Shown piece by piece: positions 7,370 to 14,678 of a stretch of 26,923 nucleotides of DNA; within the stretch, counting starts at the first letter, position 1, and the number at the start of each line of letters is the position of its first letter. Made by a program: the position numbers and the translations under genes. The notes under the pieces are model-generated. The model did no database searches, was not told where the DNA came from, and worked only from the letters and a program-made list of their open reading frames with translations. This DNA comes from an uncultured Collinsella sp. (GTDB taxonomy: Bacteria > Actinomycetota > Coriobacteriia > Coriobacteriales > Coriobacteriaceae), in assembly GCA_900751695.1 (NCBI GenBank), contig CAADSS010000015.1, positions 1-26,923 on the forward strand, in the 5' to 3' direction.

Positions 7370-7699
7370 TTAGGAGAAGCCGGGAACGTCGCTGAAGGGG
7401 ATTTGGGGCATAAAGAGAACGATGACGGCCATAATTCCCCAGTAGATTTGCAGAGGTAGCGGAGCCGATATCAGGGCATTAAAGAAGGACAAACCCTTTT
7501 TGCTTCCATATAGCTGGACCGAGCTGAGAAGAGCAATTCCAAAAGAGATGGCGCTCGGCCAGCATGCTTTGACAATGAGGCTAAGGAAATAGCATATTAA
7601 TGTTATCGCTATGCACCCAATGCCCCAGAGCCACTTCTTGTTGAGGAAATACTGGATACCCCATACACCAATTACGGGGGCAATGATGACTGGCAACAT
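7370..7699 (-). CDS. Small integral membrane protein, third gene of a three-gene operon
   Basis: A 109-residue hydrophobic protein of no family I recognise. Likely membrane segments are about residues 2-18, 24-46, 49-64 and 84-98, the middle ones separated by short basic turns (NKKW, GSKKG). It follows the secreted-protein gene by nine bases. The TAGGAT ribosome site includes the upstream gene's TAG stop codon, so translation is probably coupled. Codon use is more A+T-rich than in the flanking housekeeping genes, as for its two partners. It might protect the cell from, export or anchor the neighbouring secreted protein; no motif shows which. Confidence 0.6.
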   Translation of the reverse strand: MLPVIIAPVIGVWGIQYFLNKKWLWGIGCIAITLICYFLSLIVKACWPSAISFGIALLSSVQLYGSKKGLSFFNALISAPLPLQIYWGIMAVIVLFMPQIPFSDVPGFS

Positions 7700-7708
7700 A
7701 GCCGTATC

Positions 7709-8206
7709 CTAACTATTTATACAACGAATGTATTCTCCGGAGTTGGGGGGATAGACGCTGCAAGGTAGACGGTACGTGTTGCCTGCGGGTACGGGGCGTC
7801 CAAGGAGTTGCTTTGCTGCATACTCAGTCCAATAACCTCCGGTTATGCTTATGAACTTCTTAATAAGTCCGTCGATTACAACCCCCGTTACATAGCCGAT
7901 GAGTTCTTTTCCAATAAAAATGGCAATTTTGACGATCCATTCTTTAGCGCCGCGTGTGGCAGCTGCTAAATCATCCAAAGACAGGGTCTGGAATCGATCG
8001 ATAATTTGGACATCTCCGTTTTCATCTAGTGCGTATGTCGTCCATCCTGTGCCGGACTCATTGACAGCTTCAATGTACTCTTCGGCAGAAGGGAACTCTA
8101 CTTCAAGAGGTTGCGCCTTAGATTGCTTTGGTGAAATGGCAATTGAGCAAAGCGCAACTGCGCTTGCAATGAATGACTTACGGCTTACGGGAACGTTACG
8201 TAGCAT
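7709..8206 (-). CDS. Secreted protein with C-terminal cysteine pair, unknown function
   Basis: I place the start at the ATG complement at 8204-8206, because an AGGAGG lies six bases upstream; this gives 165 residues. It begins with a signal peptide (MLRNVPVSRKSF, then a hydrophobic stretch and SKAQP; cleavage likely after SKA). The mature part has an acidic N-terminal region, a long hydrophobic/amphipathic segment (WIVKIAIFIGKELIGYVTGVV, then LIKKFI), and a tail with two cysteines (LPCSVYPPNSGEYIRCINS), which could form a disulfide. The upstream partner is a membrane-anchored thioredoxin-like protein that could make that bond. The size and hydrophobic core would suit a membrane-active secreted factor, but I recognise no bacteriocin or toxin family. 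Confidence 0.6.
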   Translation of the reverse strand: MLRNVPVSRKSFIASAVALCSIAISPKQSKAQPLEVEFPSAEEYIEAVNESGTGWTTYALDENGDVQIIDRFQTLSLDDLAAATRGAKEWIVKIAIFIGKELIGYVTGVVIDGLIKKFISITGGYWTEYAAKQLLGRPVPAGNTYRLPCSVYPPNSGEYIRCINS

Positions 8207-8223
8207 GTGTATCCTCCTGACAT

Positions 8224-8658
8224 TTAGCGTGACATTGCTGTGTTGTTCAGATTCAGCCTCCAATCCGTGAAACGCATTTCAAACGAATCAAGCGTGGAAA
8301 GGTCGAACTCGGACGCTATCTTTCCTTCAGAGATGGCAAAAATTGAAGGATAAAACTCGAATGACGGCAGAAGCGCCTTAAGTGTTTCCCTATCAACCTC
8401 CTTTTGGCTCTTAGGGACAACGAGGATCTCGATGTCGTTCTTGAGACTCGGCGAAAGCGAGCGTTCTGCCGCACGGAGCTCTTCACAGGCCGGGCAGCCC
8501 TCCAGCTCAATTTGCACGATAAAAGATTCGCCTTTGCTTAATTTCGATCGAAATTCGGGCAATGAGATATTGATTGGATCGGAATTGGTTCGTACTGACG
8601 AGAAGAGGGCGAAAAGGGACAGCGATAAGATAAGGATAAGGACGGCTTGCTTTCTCAT
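8224..8658 (-). CDS. Membrane-anchored thioredoxin-like protein (CPAC motif)
   Basis: A 144-residue protein with an N-terminal hydrophobic anchor or signal (MRKQAVLILILSLSLFALFSS) followed by a thioredoxin-like fold. IVQIELEGCPACEEL (around residue 55) supplies the CxxC redox pair after a beta strand, and FEFYPSIFAI supplies the Pro position equivalent to the cis-Pro loop. The arrangement resembles bacteriocin accessory thioredoxins (Bta/PedC type) and other extracytoplasmic oxidoreductases. It probably acts outside the membrane. A GGAGG lies just before the ATG at 8658. It is the first gene of the reverse operon, 17 bases before the secreted-protein gene, which has a cysteine pair as a possible client. 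Confidence 0.7.
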   Translation of the reverse strand: MRKQAVLILILSLSLFALFSSVRTNSDPINISLPEFRSKLSKGESFIVQIELEGCPACEELRAAERSLSPSLKNDIEILVVPKSQKEVDRETLKALLPSFEFYPSIFAISEGKIASEFDLSTLDSFEMRFTDWRLNLNNTAMSR

Positions 8659-8820
8659 GGGTCCTCCAAACTCTATAAAGTTAAATTACTTTATATAAAA
8701 CATTAAATAAAGATTCTTAAAAATGAACGGTATCGATTTGCTGGTAAACGGTTTTGAGCGAGAGCGGTTGGATTGAAAAGTACAATGAACGCAGGGAAAT
8801 AAGGAAAAAAAGGAGGAGAA

Positions 8821-9309
8821 ATGAAAGATCGCGATATACATCTGCGGTTGACGACGAGTTTTCTGACAATCTTCTGTATCGCCCTGGCGGTTCAAGCGCT
8901 ATGTTGCGTGGTGTTGTTCGTTCATCTTGCGAACCTGTTGCTCATCGAGGGTATCTCTGCGGTGAGCGGCGGATTTCTGCTCTTGTTTATGGTTAGCACG
9001 CTTTGCGACGCTGCAACGTTTCTTCTGTTTACGATTCTGACGGCGAAAGTCAGGCATGAGGGTCGTCCTTTTGGTAAGTGGCAGACCAGGATTTTGGTCG
9101 CGGCTGGCCTCCTGATGTCGGTAAAAGCCGTCATCAGCATCATATGGCCGACGATTCAATTACCATACAGCAATGTTCTTGGAACGGCTGAGCCCGTGTT
9201 TCCCGAGTTTGATTTTCAATCGCTTTCTTACGGACTCGTTTTCTTTGCGTTGGCGGGGGTCTTTGAATACGGTAGGGTATTGCAGGAAGATGCAGACGAG
9301 ATTCTCTAG
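8821..9309 (+). CDS. DUF2975 family membrane protein
   Basis: A 162-residue protein with four predicted membrane segments (about 12-35, 42-70, 88-110 and 132-152), ending EYGRVLQEDADEIL. This tail and the overall layout match DUF2975 proteins, which typically sit next to a short HTH regulator as here. The function of the family is unknown. The regulator gene starts 11 bases after the stop codon. AGGAGG at 8811-8816 gives a strong ribosome site. The 162-bp divergent gap to 8658 is A+T-rich; TACAAT at 8781-8786 could be the -10, but no well-spaced -35 is visible. Confidence 0.8.
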   Translation: MKDRDIHLRLTTSFLTIFCIALAVQALCCVVLFVHLANLLLIEGISAVSGGFLLLFMVSTLCDAATFLLFTILTAKVRHEGRPFGKWQTRILVAAGLLMSVKAVISIIWPTIQLPYSNVLGTAEPVFPEFDFQSLSYGLVFFALAGVFEYGRVLQEDADEIL

Positions 9310-9320
9310 GGGGTGGCACG

Positions 9321-9572
9321 GTGCCGATTGTTATGCGTCTTGACCGCGTGATGGCGGACCGTAAAATCTCGTCGCAGGAACTTGCCGAAATCATTGGAAT
9401 ATCGCCTGTTAATCTGTCTCGAATTAAAACGGGAAGACTCAAGGGGATCCGCTTTTCTACACTTCAAGCAATGTGCGAGGCGCTTCATTGCAAGCCCGGC
9501 GACATCATCGATTGGATGGATGATGACGAGTACGCCGCAGCATTTGGTAAGTCGGACGGAACAATGCGTTAA
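9321..9572 (+). CDS. Short Cro/CI-type HTH regulator (YozG-like)
   Basis: An 83-residue DNA-binding protein of the HTH_26 / YozG type. Seen: LDRVMADRKISSQELAEIIGISPVNLSRIKTGRLKGIRFSTL (helix-turn-helix at about 16-45), then LQAMCEALHCKPGDIIDW, the closing helices of the family. Start is GTG at 9321 with AGGGGG eight bases upstream. It is co-transcribed with the DUF2975 gene; in such pairs the regulator is generally thought to control its own operon. The C-terminal tail (DDDEYAAAFGKSDGTMR) is unstructured. Confidence 0.85.
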   Translation: MPIVMRLDRVMADRKISSQELAEIIGISPVNLSRIKTGRLKGIRFSTLQAMCEALHCKPGDIIDWMDDDEYAAAFGKSDGTMR

Positions 9573-9613
9573 AATACCTGCTCAGTTGTGTGGTTTTGTG
9601 CTGGGAGGCGCTT

Positions 9614-10798
9614 GTGGGCAAGGCTAAGGCTAAGGCGAAGAAAAAGACGACGGGGGCGCGGGCTAAGCGCGATCGTCGTCGGAAGCTCGCGACCGAAGCC
9701 CCTGCATCTGCTGAGGAGTTGCTGGCAAGCGTGCCGGGGCTTGACGCGTTGCAGGATGTTCCGGCGTTCGATGACCTGCCGGTCGATGCGGCTCAGCAGG
9801 CTGCATTTGGCGGCTTTTGCGCACATGCTGAGGAGCCCGAGCAGATGCAGCTTGGTGCCGTGGTGCGCCTGGATCGTGGGTTTCCGCTGGTGGCGACTGC
9901 CGACGACACCTTTCGTGCCGAGCATGCCGTGGGGTTTGCCAAGTCGCGTGGCGAGGATGAGGTTCTGCTGCCCGCCGTGGGCGACCGCGTTGCGGTGCGC
10001 CGTGCACCGGGGCACAACATGGGCGTGATCGAGTGCGTGCTGCCACGCCGCACGAGTTTTGAGCGCTGGCGCGGACGCGCTCGCGGCGAGCGTCAGGTGC
10101 TTTGCTCCAACGTGGATAGCGTGCTGATCGTGCAGGCGCTCGGCGCCGGCGAGGTACTGCTCGACCGCGTGGCGCGCTCGCTGGTGTTGGCACTCGACTG
10201 CGATGCCGAGCCGGTGGTGGTACTCACCAAGGCCGACCGCTGCGACGCCGATGAGCTCGAGCGCGATCTGGACCGTGTGCACCGCTTGGTGGGTCCGGAC
10301 GTGCGCGTGATCGTGACGTCCTCTGCCGAGGGTCGTGGCCTGGACGAGGTGCGCGCCTGCGTGCCCGCCGGGAGCTGCGCCATGATCTTGGGTGAATCGG
10401 GTGCTGGCAAGTCGACGCTGCTCAACGCGCTGCTGGGTCACGATACGTTGGCGACCGGCGGCGTACGTGAGCGCGATGACCAGGGTCGCCACACCACGGT
10501 CGCGCGCGTGATGGTGGCGCTGCCGGGCGAAGCCGGCGTTATTGCTGACGCGCCGGGCCTGCGCAGTCTGCCGCTCGTGGGGCATGAGCGGGGCTTGGCA
10601 CGCGCGTTTCCCGAGATTGTCGAGGCGTCGCGTGCGTGCCGGTTTGGCGACTGCACGCATACTCACGAACCGGGCTGCGCCGTTCGCGAGGCCGAGGATG
10701 CCGGGCAAATCGACAGCCTGCGCCTGGAGACGTTCCAAAACCTGGCGTCATCCATGCGCGTGAGTGCTCAGATGCTCGATCCCGATGTCCATCTGTAA
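9614..10798 (+). CDS. rsgA: Ribosome small subunit-dependent GTPase A
   Basis: A circularly permuted GTPase that acts late in 30S subunit maturation. Order of motifs: OB-like domain (about 75-170), G4 LTKAD (about 204), G1 GESGAGKSTLLN (about 260), the switch region RHTTV, G3 DAPGLRSLPL (about 312), and the zinc-binding CRFGDCTHTHEPGC (about 341-354). The order G4-G1-G3 is diagnostic. I chose the GTG at 9614 because GGGAGG lies five bases upstream and the protein then starts with a basic tail (GKAKAKAKKK); an ATG at 9590 is in frame but has no good ribosome site. The N-terminal extension of about 70 residues is longer and more basic than in Escherichia coli and may contact rRNA. It ends at its own terminator. 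Confidence 0.95.
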   Translation: MGKAKAKAKKKTTGARAKRDRRRKLATEAPASAEELLASVPGLDALQDVPAFDDLPVDAAQQAAFGGFCAHAEEPEQMQLGAVVRLDRGFPLVATADDTFRAEHAVGFAKSRGEDEVLLPAVGDRVAVRRAPGHNMGVIECVLPRRTSFERWRGRARGERQVLCSNVDSVLIVQALGAGEVLLDRVARSLVLALDCDAEPVVVLTKADRCDADELERDLDRVHRLVGPDVRVIVTSSAEGRGLDEVRACVPAGSCAMILGESGAGKSTLLNALLGHDTLATGGVRERDDQGRHTTVARVMVALPGEAGVIADAPGLRSLPLVGHERGLARAFPEIVEASRACRFGDCTHTHEPGCAVREAEDAGQIDSLRLETFQNLASSMRVSAQMLDPDVHL

Positions 10799-10815
10799 TT
10801 GAATCTACCTATGAC

Positions 10816-10850
10816 AGCCGTCTCCCAATGGTACGGAAGGCGGCTTTTTT
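10816..10850 (+). terminator. Intrinsic terminator of rsgA
   Basis: AGCCG(T)CT... pairs with ...AGGCGGCT (10816-10825 and 10835-10845, one wobble and one bulge), followed directly by six T (10845-10850). It begins 18 bases after the rsgA stop codon. Confidence 0.8.
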
Positions 10851-10887
10851 ATTGCCGATGCGCCCCTAAACGTGCGTTTTGCTGACG

Positions 10888-10941
10888 TGCCGACCAAAAA
10901 CTTGCCACGAGCTTGACGGGCCGGTCAGCTTTTGGTCGGCA
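10888..10941. repeat. Nested inverted repeat before the tad operon
   Basis: TGCCGACCAAAA (10888-10899) and TTTTGGTCGGCA (10930-10941) are exact complements. Inside, GCTTGAC/GTCAGC (10911-10917, 10924-10929) forms a second stem directly stacked on the first, leaving an 11-base one-sided bulge (10900-10910). The shape is RNA-like and lies about 110 bases before the first tad gene. It could be a leader structure or a dispersed repeat. Confidence 0.6.
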
Positions 10942-11006
10942 ATTGGTTTGACACTCAAAACCAAGATCGCGATCGCGTCGTTTTGCTGCTTGCCCGCTCG
11001 GACAAT

Positions 11007-11034
11007 GGTGCTACGGGCATCCGCCCGGTGCTAC
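11007..11034 (+). promoter_or_regulatory. Direct repeat GGTGCTAC flanking a small hairpin, candidate operator
   Basis: GGTGCTAC occurs at 11007-11014 and again at 11027-11034, starts 20 bases apart, or about two helical turns. Between them GGGC/GCCC (11015-11018, 11023-11026) can pair. It lies just upstream of the ribosome site of the first tad gene, so a regulator binding here, as DNA or RNA, would suit control of the operon. No clear -10/-35 pair was found; TTGACA at 10948-10953 has no matching -10. Confidence 0.35.
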
Positions 11035-11050
11035 CTTGAGAGGAGCGGTC

Positions 11051-11710
11051 GTGAACAAGAGCAAGCGCATCGCCATCAGTCTAATCGCGGGTGTGCTCGC
11101 CGCGCTGCTCTGCATGGTCTACGCATCGTCGATTCGCTCGCAAGCCGAGCAGGCCCAGGCCGAGACGCTGGCCAAGTACGGCGGCGATCGCGTCGAGGTG
11201 TGCGTCGCGGCACGCGATATCGATGCGGGCGAGACGCTCGACGAGACCAATGTCATAACCCAGGAATGGCTGGCGAGCCTGTTGCCGCGCGATGCGACGA
11301 CCGAGTTGCGCCAGGTGCGCGGCGACGTGACGACCTCACGCATCCCTAAAAATGCCGTGATTTGCGATGTCTACACCAAGGCCGAAAGCCACACGCTCGA
11401 GGTGCCCAAAGGTAAGGTCGCCGTTTCGGTGGCGGTCGATGCCGAGCATTCGGTCGGGGGCGCCACGGGCGTGGGCAGCTACGTGGACGTGTACGTGCAA
11501 AAGGACGGCGTAACCGATCGGCTGTGCGGTGCGCGCGTGATCGATACCAGCGAAGAGGCCGGCGCCACGCGCGAAGGCAAGATCGAATGGGTGACGCTGG
11601 CGGCCGACCCCGAAGACGTTAAGGAATTGCTGGGGGCCTCGGGCAAGGGGGCGGTCAGTTTGACGATTCCCGCCACGGTGCGCAGCAAAAAGAGCGGAGG
11701 CGACGAGTGA
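11051..11710 (+). CDS. Flp pilus assembly protein CpaB/RcpC-like (SAF domain)
   Basis: A 219-residue protein with one N-terminal membrane segment (IAISLIAGVLAALLCMVYA, about 7-25) and an extracytoplasmic SAF domain (VEVCVAARDIDAGETLDETNVITQEW, about 50-75) as in CpaB/RcpC. The second half (GKVAVSVAVDAEHSVGGATGVGSYVDVYV) matches the RcpC/CpaB C-terminal domain. In diderm bacteria CpaB works with the secretin; here, with no outer membrane expected, its role is probably in the cell-envelope passage of the pilus. The GTG at 11051 is preferred (GAGGAG upstream); a TTG at 11036 is less likely. It is the first gene of the operon and overlaps the next by one to four bases. Confidence 0.85.
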   Translation: MNKSKRIAISLIAGVLAALLCMVYASSIRSQAEQAQAETLAKYGGDRVEVCVAARDIDAGETLDETNVITQEWLASLLPRDATTELRQVRGDVTTSRIPKNAVICDVYTKAESHTLEVPKGKVAVSVAVDAEHSVGGATGVGSYVDVYVQKDGVTDRLCGARVIDTSEEAGATREGKIEWVTLAADPEDVKELLGASGKGAVSLTIPATVRSKKSGGDE

Positions 11711-13353
11711 TGAAGGCGATCTGGCTTGCATGCTGCGCGTGTGGTGATTACGGATTGCTGCAGCGGGAAGTCGAGGGCCGCGATGCGGGCGCGCAGGTGC
11801 TTCGCGTGGGTGACCTGGATGGGCTGGTGTCCATGGCACGGGCGTTTCCGTCGCGTCGCGGGGCGGCGATTATCGCGGCAGCCCTGTTCGATGCCGAAGA
11901 CGTGCGAAAGACCGTTGCGCGCCTGACGGCCGAGGGCCGCGTGAGCCGCGTGGTCGTACTGATAGAGACGCTCGATCCTTCGGATATCGAGAGGCTGTTT
12001 CGCGCAGGGGCGACCGAGGTTATCGCTGCGCGCAGCATATGCGGCAACGGGCGCGCGGGCGAGGGAACGGTTGATTGCGACCGGTGTCTGACGATTGAGC
12101 CCGATGCTTTTGTTGATAGGGAACCCGGGGCGCCTCGCGCTACAAGAGGCCCGCGTGTTGATGATTGTGGAAAAGCGGAAGCCGAGCATGGTCGGTGTCC
12201 CCGGGACCCCCTTGCATACGATGAAGTCGGAGAGCCGGTGCCGTATGGCGAGGATCTTTTGGCTGTAGATATGGGATACGTGCATGGCGTGAGCCTGGTC
12301 GATGAGCTCGACGAGGTTGAGGGACTTGCCGGGAACGACAATGTTCGTGTCGATGCGACCGTGAAGTTCCCAGATTCGGCCCCGCGGACCGAGCAGCCTG
12401 CCATGCCGGCTTGGGCGCAGCATATGAGCGCTTCCGGGGAGACGGGGACGTTGCCGCCCGTGCCGGCGCCGCCTGCCCCCACGCCGTCGGCGGATGCCGC
12501 CGCTTCGTCGCATCGAGCCCCGGTTGTCTGCGCCGTCTCGGGTTCGGGCGGTTGCGGCAAGTCGACGATCGTCGCCGCCATGGCGCACGCGGCGTCGCTG
12601 CTGGGCCTGCGCGCTGCCGTGCTCGACTTGGACCTGATGTTTGGAAACCTTTACGACCTGCTGGGTGCCGATGCCCCGCATGACATGGCGACGCTTATCG
12701 AGCCATCGGCTGCGGGCGCACTCGCCGAATCGGACATCGTGGCCGCCTCGATGCGCGTGGCCCCGGGCGTCACGCTTTGGGGCCCGGTCGCCGCGCCCGA
12801 ACAGGCCGAGCTCATGGCGCGTCCGGTGGAGCTGTTGCTCGATGTCTTGCGCCGCGAATCCGACGTGGTGCTTGTCGACACCTCGGTCTTTTGGGGCGAC
12901 GCCGTGGCGGCCGCGGTGGCGGCGAGCGACCGCTGCCTGGTCGTGGGCGATCCATCGGTGTCGTCTGCGACGTCCGCGGCACGCGTCATCGAGCTGGCGA
13001 GCCGTGTGGGCGTGCCGCGTACGCGCATGAGCGCCGTATTCAACCGGTTTGGCGCGCGCGGCGCTGACGAGGATGTCGCCATGCGCTTTGAGATTACCTG
13101 CGCGTTGAGCTCCAAGATCCGCATCGCCGACGGCGGGCAGGACTTGGCGGCGCTCATGGCGTTTGGGCGCGCTGACGAGGCAGTGGGGCAGACCAGCGCT
13201 TTTGCGACCAGCGTGCGCGAGGCCACGCGCGAGATGCTCGTGGAACTGGGGTGCGCCGTCGGCCCTTGGAGCGATATGGTCGCCGACCGTGCAATGCGCA
13301 CCGAACGCCCGCGTATTCGCCTTCCCTGGTCGCGCGAGGGTGATCAGCGATGA
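11710..13353 (+). CDS. TadZ/CpaE-like ATPase
   Basis: A 547-residue protein with an N-terminal receiver-like domain (about 1-120), a long acidic and Pro/Ala-rich linker (about 120-270), and a C-terminal MinD/ParA-type ATPase domain. The P-loop is VSGSGGCGKSTIVAAMAHAA (about 277-296), followed by AVLDLDLMFGNLYDLLG and VVLVDTSVFWGDA. TadZ/CpaE proteins place the pilus machine at its site in the cell. The P-loop has the GKS lysine, but a Ser stands where MinD/ParA proteins have their signature Lys. The start is the ATG at 11710 overlapping the upstream TGA; a GTG at 11707 is an in-frame alternative. The stop overlaps the tadA start (ATGA). Confidence 0.85.
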   Translation: MKAIWLACCACGDYGLLQREVEGRDAGAQVLRVGDLDGLVSMARAFPSRRGAAIIAAALFDAEDVRKTVARLTAEGRVSRVVVLIETLDPSDIERLFRAGATEVIAARSICGNGRAGEGTVDCDRCLTIEPDAFVDREPGAPRATRGPRVDDCGKAEAEHGRCPRDPLAYDEVGEPVPYGEDLLAVDMGYVHGVSLVDELDEVEGLAGNDNVRVDATVKFPDSAPRTEQPAMPAWAQHMSASGETGTLPPVPAPPAPTPSADAAASSHRAPVVCAVSGSGGCGKSTIVAAMAHAASLLGLRAAVLDLDLMFGNLYDLLGADAPHDMATLIEPSAAGALAESDIVAASMRVAPGVTLWGPVAAPEQAELMARPVELLLDVLRRESDVVLVDTSVFWGDAVAAAVAASDRCLVVGDPSVSSATSAARVIELASRVGVPRTRMSAVFNRFGARGADEDVAMRFEITCALSSKIRIADGGQDLAALMAFGRADEAVGQTSAFATSVREATREMLVELGCAVGPWSDMVADRAMRTERPRIRLPWSREGDQR

Positions 13354-14678
13354 GCCTGCAAACGAGGATTAAGGCTGCTGGCGCTGCAGCGGCGGCAGCG
13401 CCTGTAGATGCGGGGCGTCGCCGCGCGGTGAAACGACGCACCAAGCGCGCCGTGATGGACCGCATGGGTTACGACGAAGTGGCGCGTATCAGCGCCTATA
13501 TCGACCCGGCACTTGCCCGCTCGGAATTGCGTCCTGCGGTGGAGGCGGCGCTCAATGTTGAGGAGCCGACCGATCTCGCGACGCCCGAGCGCGAGACCAT
13601 CATCGACGAGATTTTGGATGACGTGGTGGGCTTGGGGCCGTTGCAGCCGCTCATCGAGGACGATACCGTTACCGAGATCATGATCAACGGCTGCCGCTCG
13701 GCCTTCTTTGAACGCGGCGGCGTCTTGTACCCCATCGAGCATGCGTTTGAGGACGATGAGCAAATCCGCGTGCTCATCGACCGCATCATCTCGCCACTTG
13801 GCCGCCGTATCGACGAGCGCAGCCCCATCGTCAACGCCCGCCTCAAAACGGGCTATCGCGTCAACGCGGTGATTCCGCCTGTGGCGATTGACGGACCGAT
13901 TCTCACCATCCGAAAGTTCTCGGACCGCATCTGCTCGCTGGACGAGCTTGTGGGGCTGGGGTCGCTGCCGCTTTGGTATGCGCAGCTGCTGTCGTGCGCG
14001 GTGTCGCTGCGACAGGATCTGGCGGTTGCGGGAGGCACGGGATCTGGTAAGACCACCCTGCTCAACGCATTGTCATGCGAGATTTCCACCGGCGAGCGCA
14101 TCGTGACGATCGAGGACTCTGCCGAGCTCAAGTTTGCGCATCATCCGCACGTGGTGCGTCTAGAGGCGCGCGAGGCTTCAATTGAGGGCGAGGGCGCGGT
14201 GACGATCCGCGACCTGGTGACCAATGCCCTGCGCATGCGCCCCGACCGCATCGTGGTGGGCGAGGTGCGCGGTGCGGAGTGCTGCGACATGTTGCAGGCC
14301 ATGAACACGGGCCACGACGGGTCGCTCACCACACTTCATGCGGGCTCAGAACAGGAGACCGTGGTGCGTCTGACGTTGCTTGCACGTTATGGCATCGATC
14401 TGCCGAGCGAGCTCATCGAGGAGCAGATTGCCATGGCGCTCGACGGCATCGTGATGTCTGAGCGCCACGCCGATGGCAGGCGTTTCGTCTCCTCGTATTC
14501 GGGAGTGCGTCGCGCCGCGTCGGGCGGCGTAGAGCTCGAGCGCTATGTGACTTTCGATGCCGCCGAGCGCACCTGGACGCTTGACCGCGAGCCGCCGTTT
14601 ATCGCAGAAGGCCTGCGCTCGGGAACGCTCACACAAGAGGAGGTGGACGAATGGAGATCGTTGTGCCCCTCGTCGTAG
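13350..14678 (+). CDS. tadA: Tad pilus assembly ATPase TadA/CpaF
   Basis: A 442-residue secretion/assembly ATPase of the VirB11/GspE superfamily, which drives pilin polymerisation from the cytoplasmic face. Seen: the N-terminal domain with ILDDVVGLGPLQPLIEDDTVTEIMING (about 90-115), RIDERSPIVNARLKTGYRVNAVIPP, Walker A GGTGSGKTTLLNAL (Gly 228, Lys 234), the Asp box TIEDSAEL, Walker B RIVVGEVRGAE (about 295-305) and the His box TGHDGSLTTLHAGS. All essential parts are present. It overlaps the upstream gene by ATGA and the downstream tadB-like gene by 28 bases, so the operon is tightly coupled. The tadA symbol here means the pilus ATPase, not the tRNA adenosine deaminase. Confidence 0.95.
   Translation: MSLQTRIKAAGAAAAAAPVDAGRRRAVKRRTKRAVMDRMGYDEVARISAYIDPALARSELRPAVEAALNVEEPTDLATPERETIIDEILDDVVGLGPLQPLIEDDTVTEIMINGCRSAFFERGGVLYPIEHAFEDDEQIRVLIDRIISPLGRRIDERSPIVNARLKTGYRVNAVIPPVAIDGPILTIRKFSDRICSLDELVGLGSLPLWYAQLLSCAVSLRQDLAVAGGTGSGKTTLLNALSCEISTGERIVTIEDSAELKFAHHPHVVRLEAREASIEGEGAVTIRDLVTNALRMRPDRIVVGEVRGAECCDMLQAMNTGHDGSLTTLHAGSEQETVVRLTLLARYGIDLPSELIEEQIAMALDGIVMSERHADGRRFVSSYSGVRRAASGGVELERYVTFDAAERTWTLDREPPFIAEGLRSGTLTQEEVDEWRSLCPSS

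Noticed and set aside
10948..10976. TTGACA as -35 of a tad promoter
   Set aside because: The expected -10 position reads GATCGC, which is not promoter-like.
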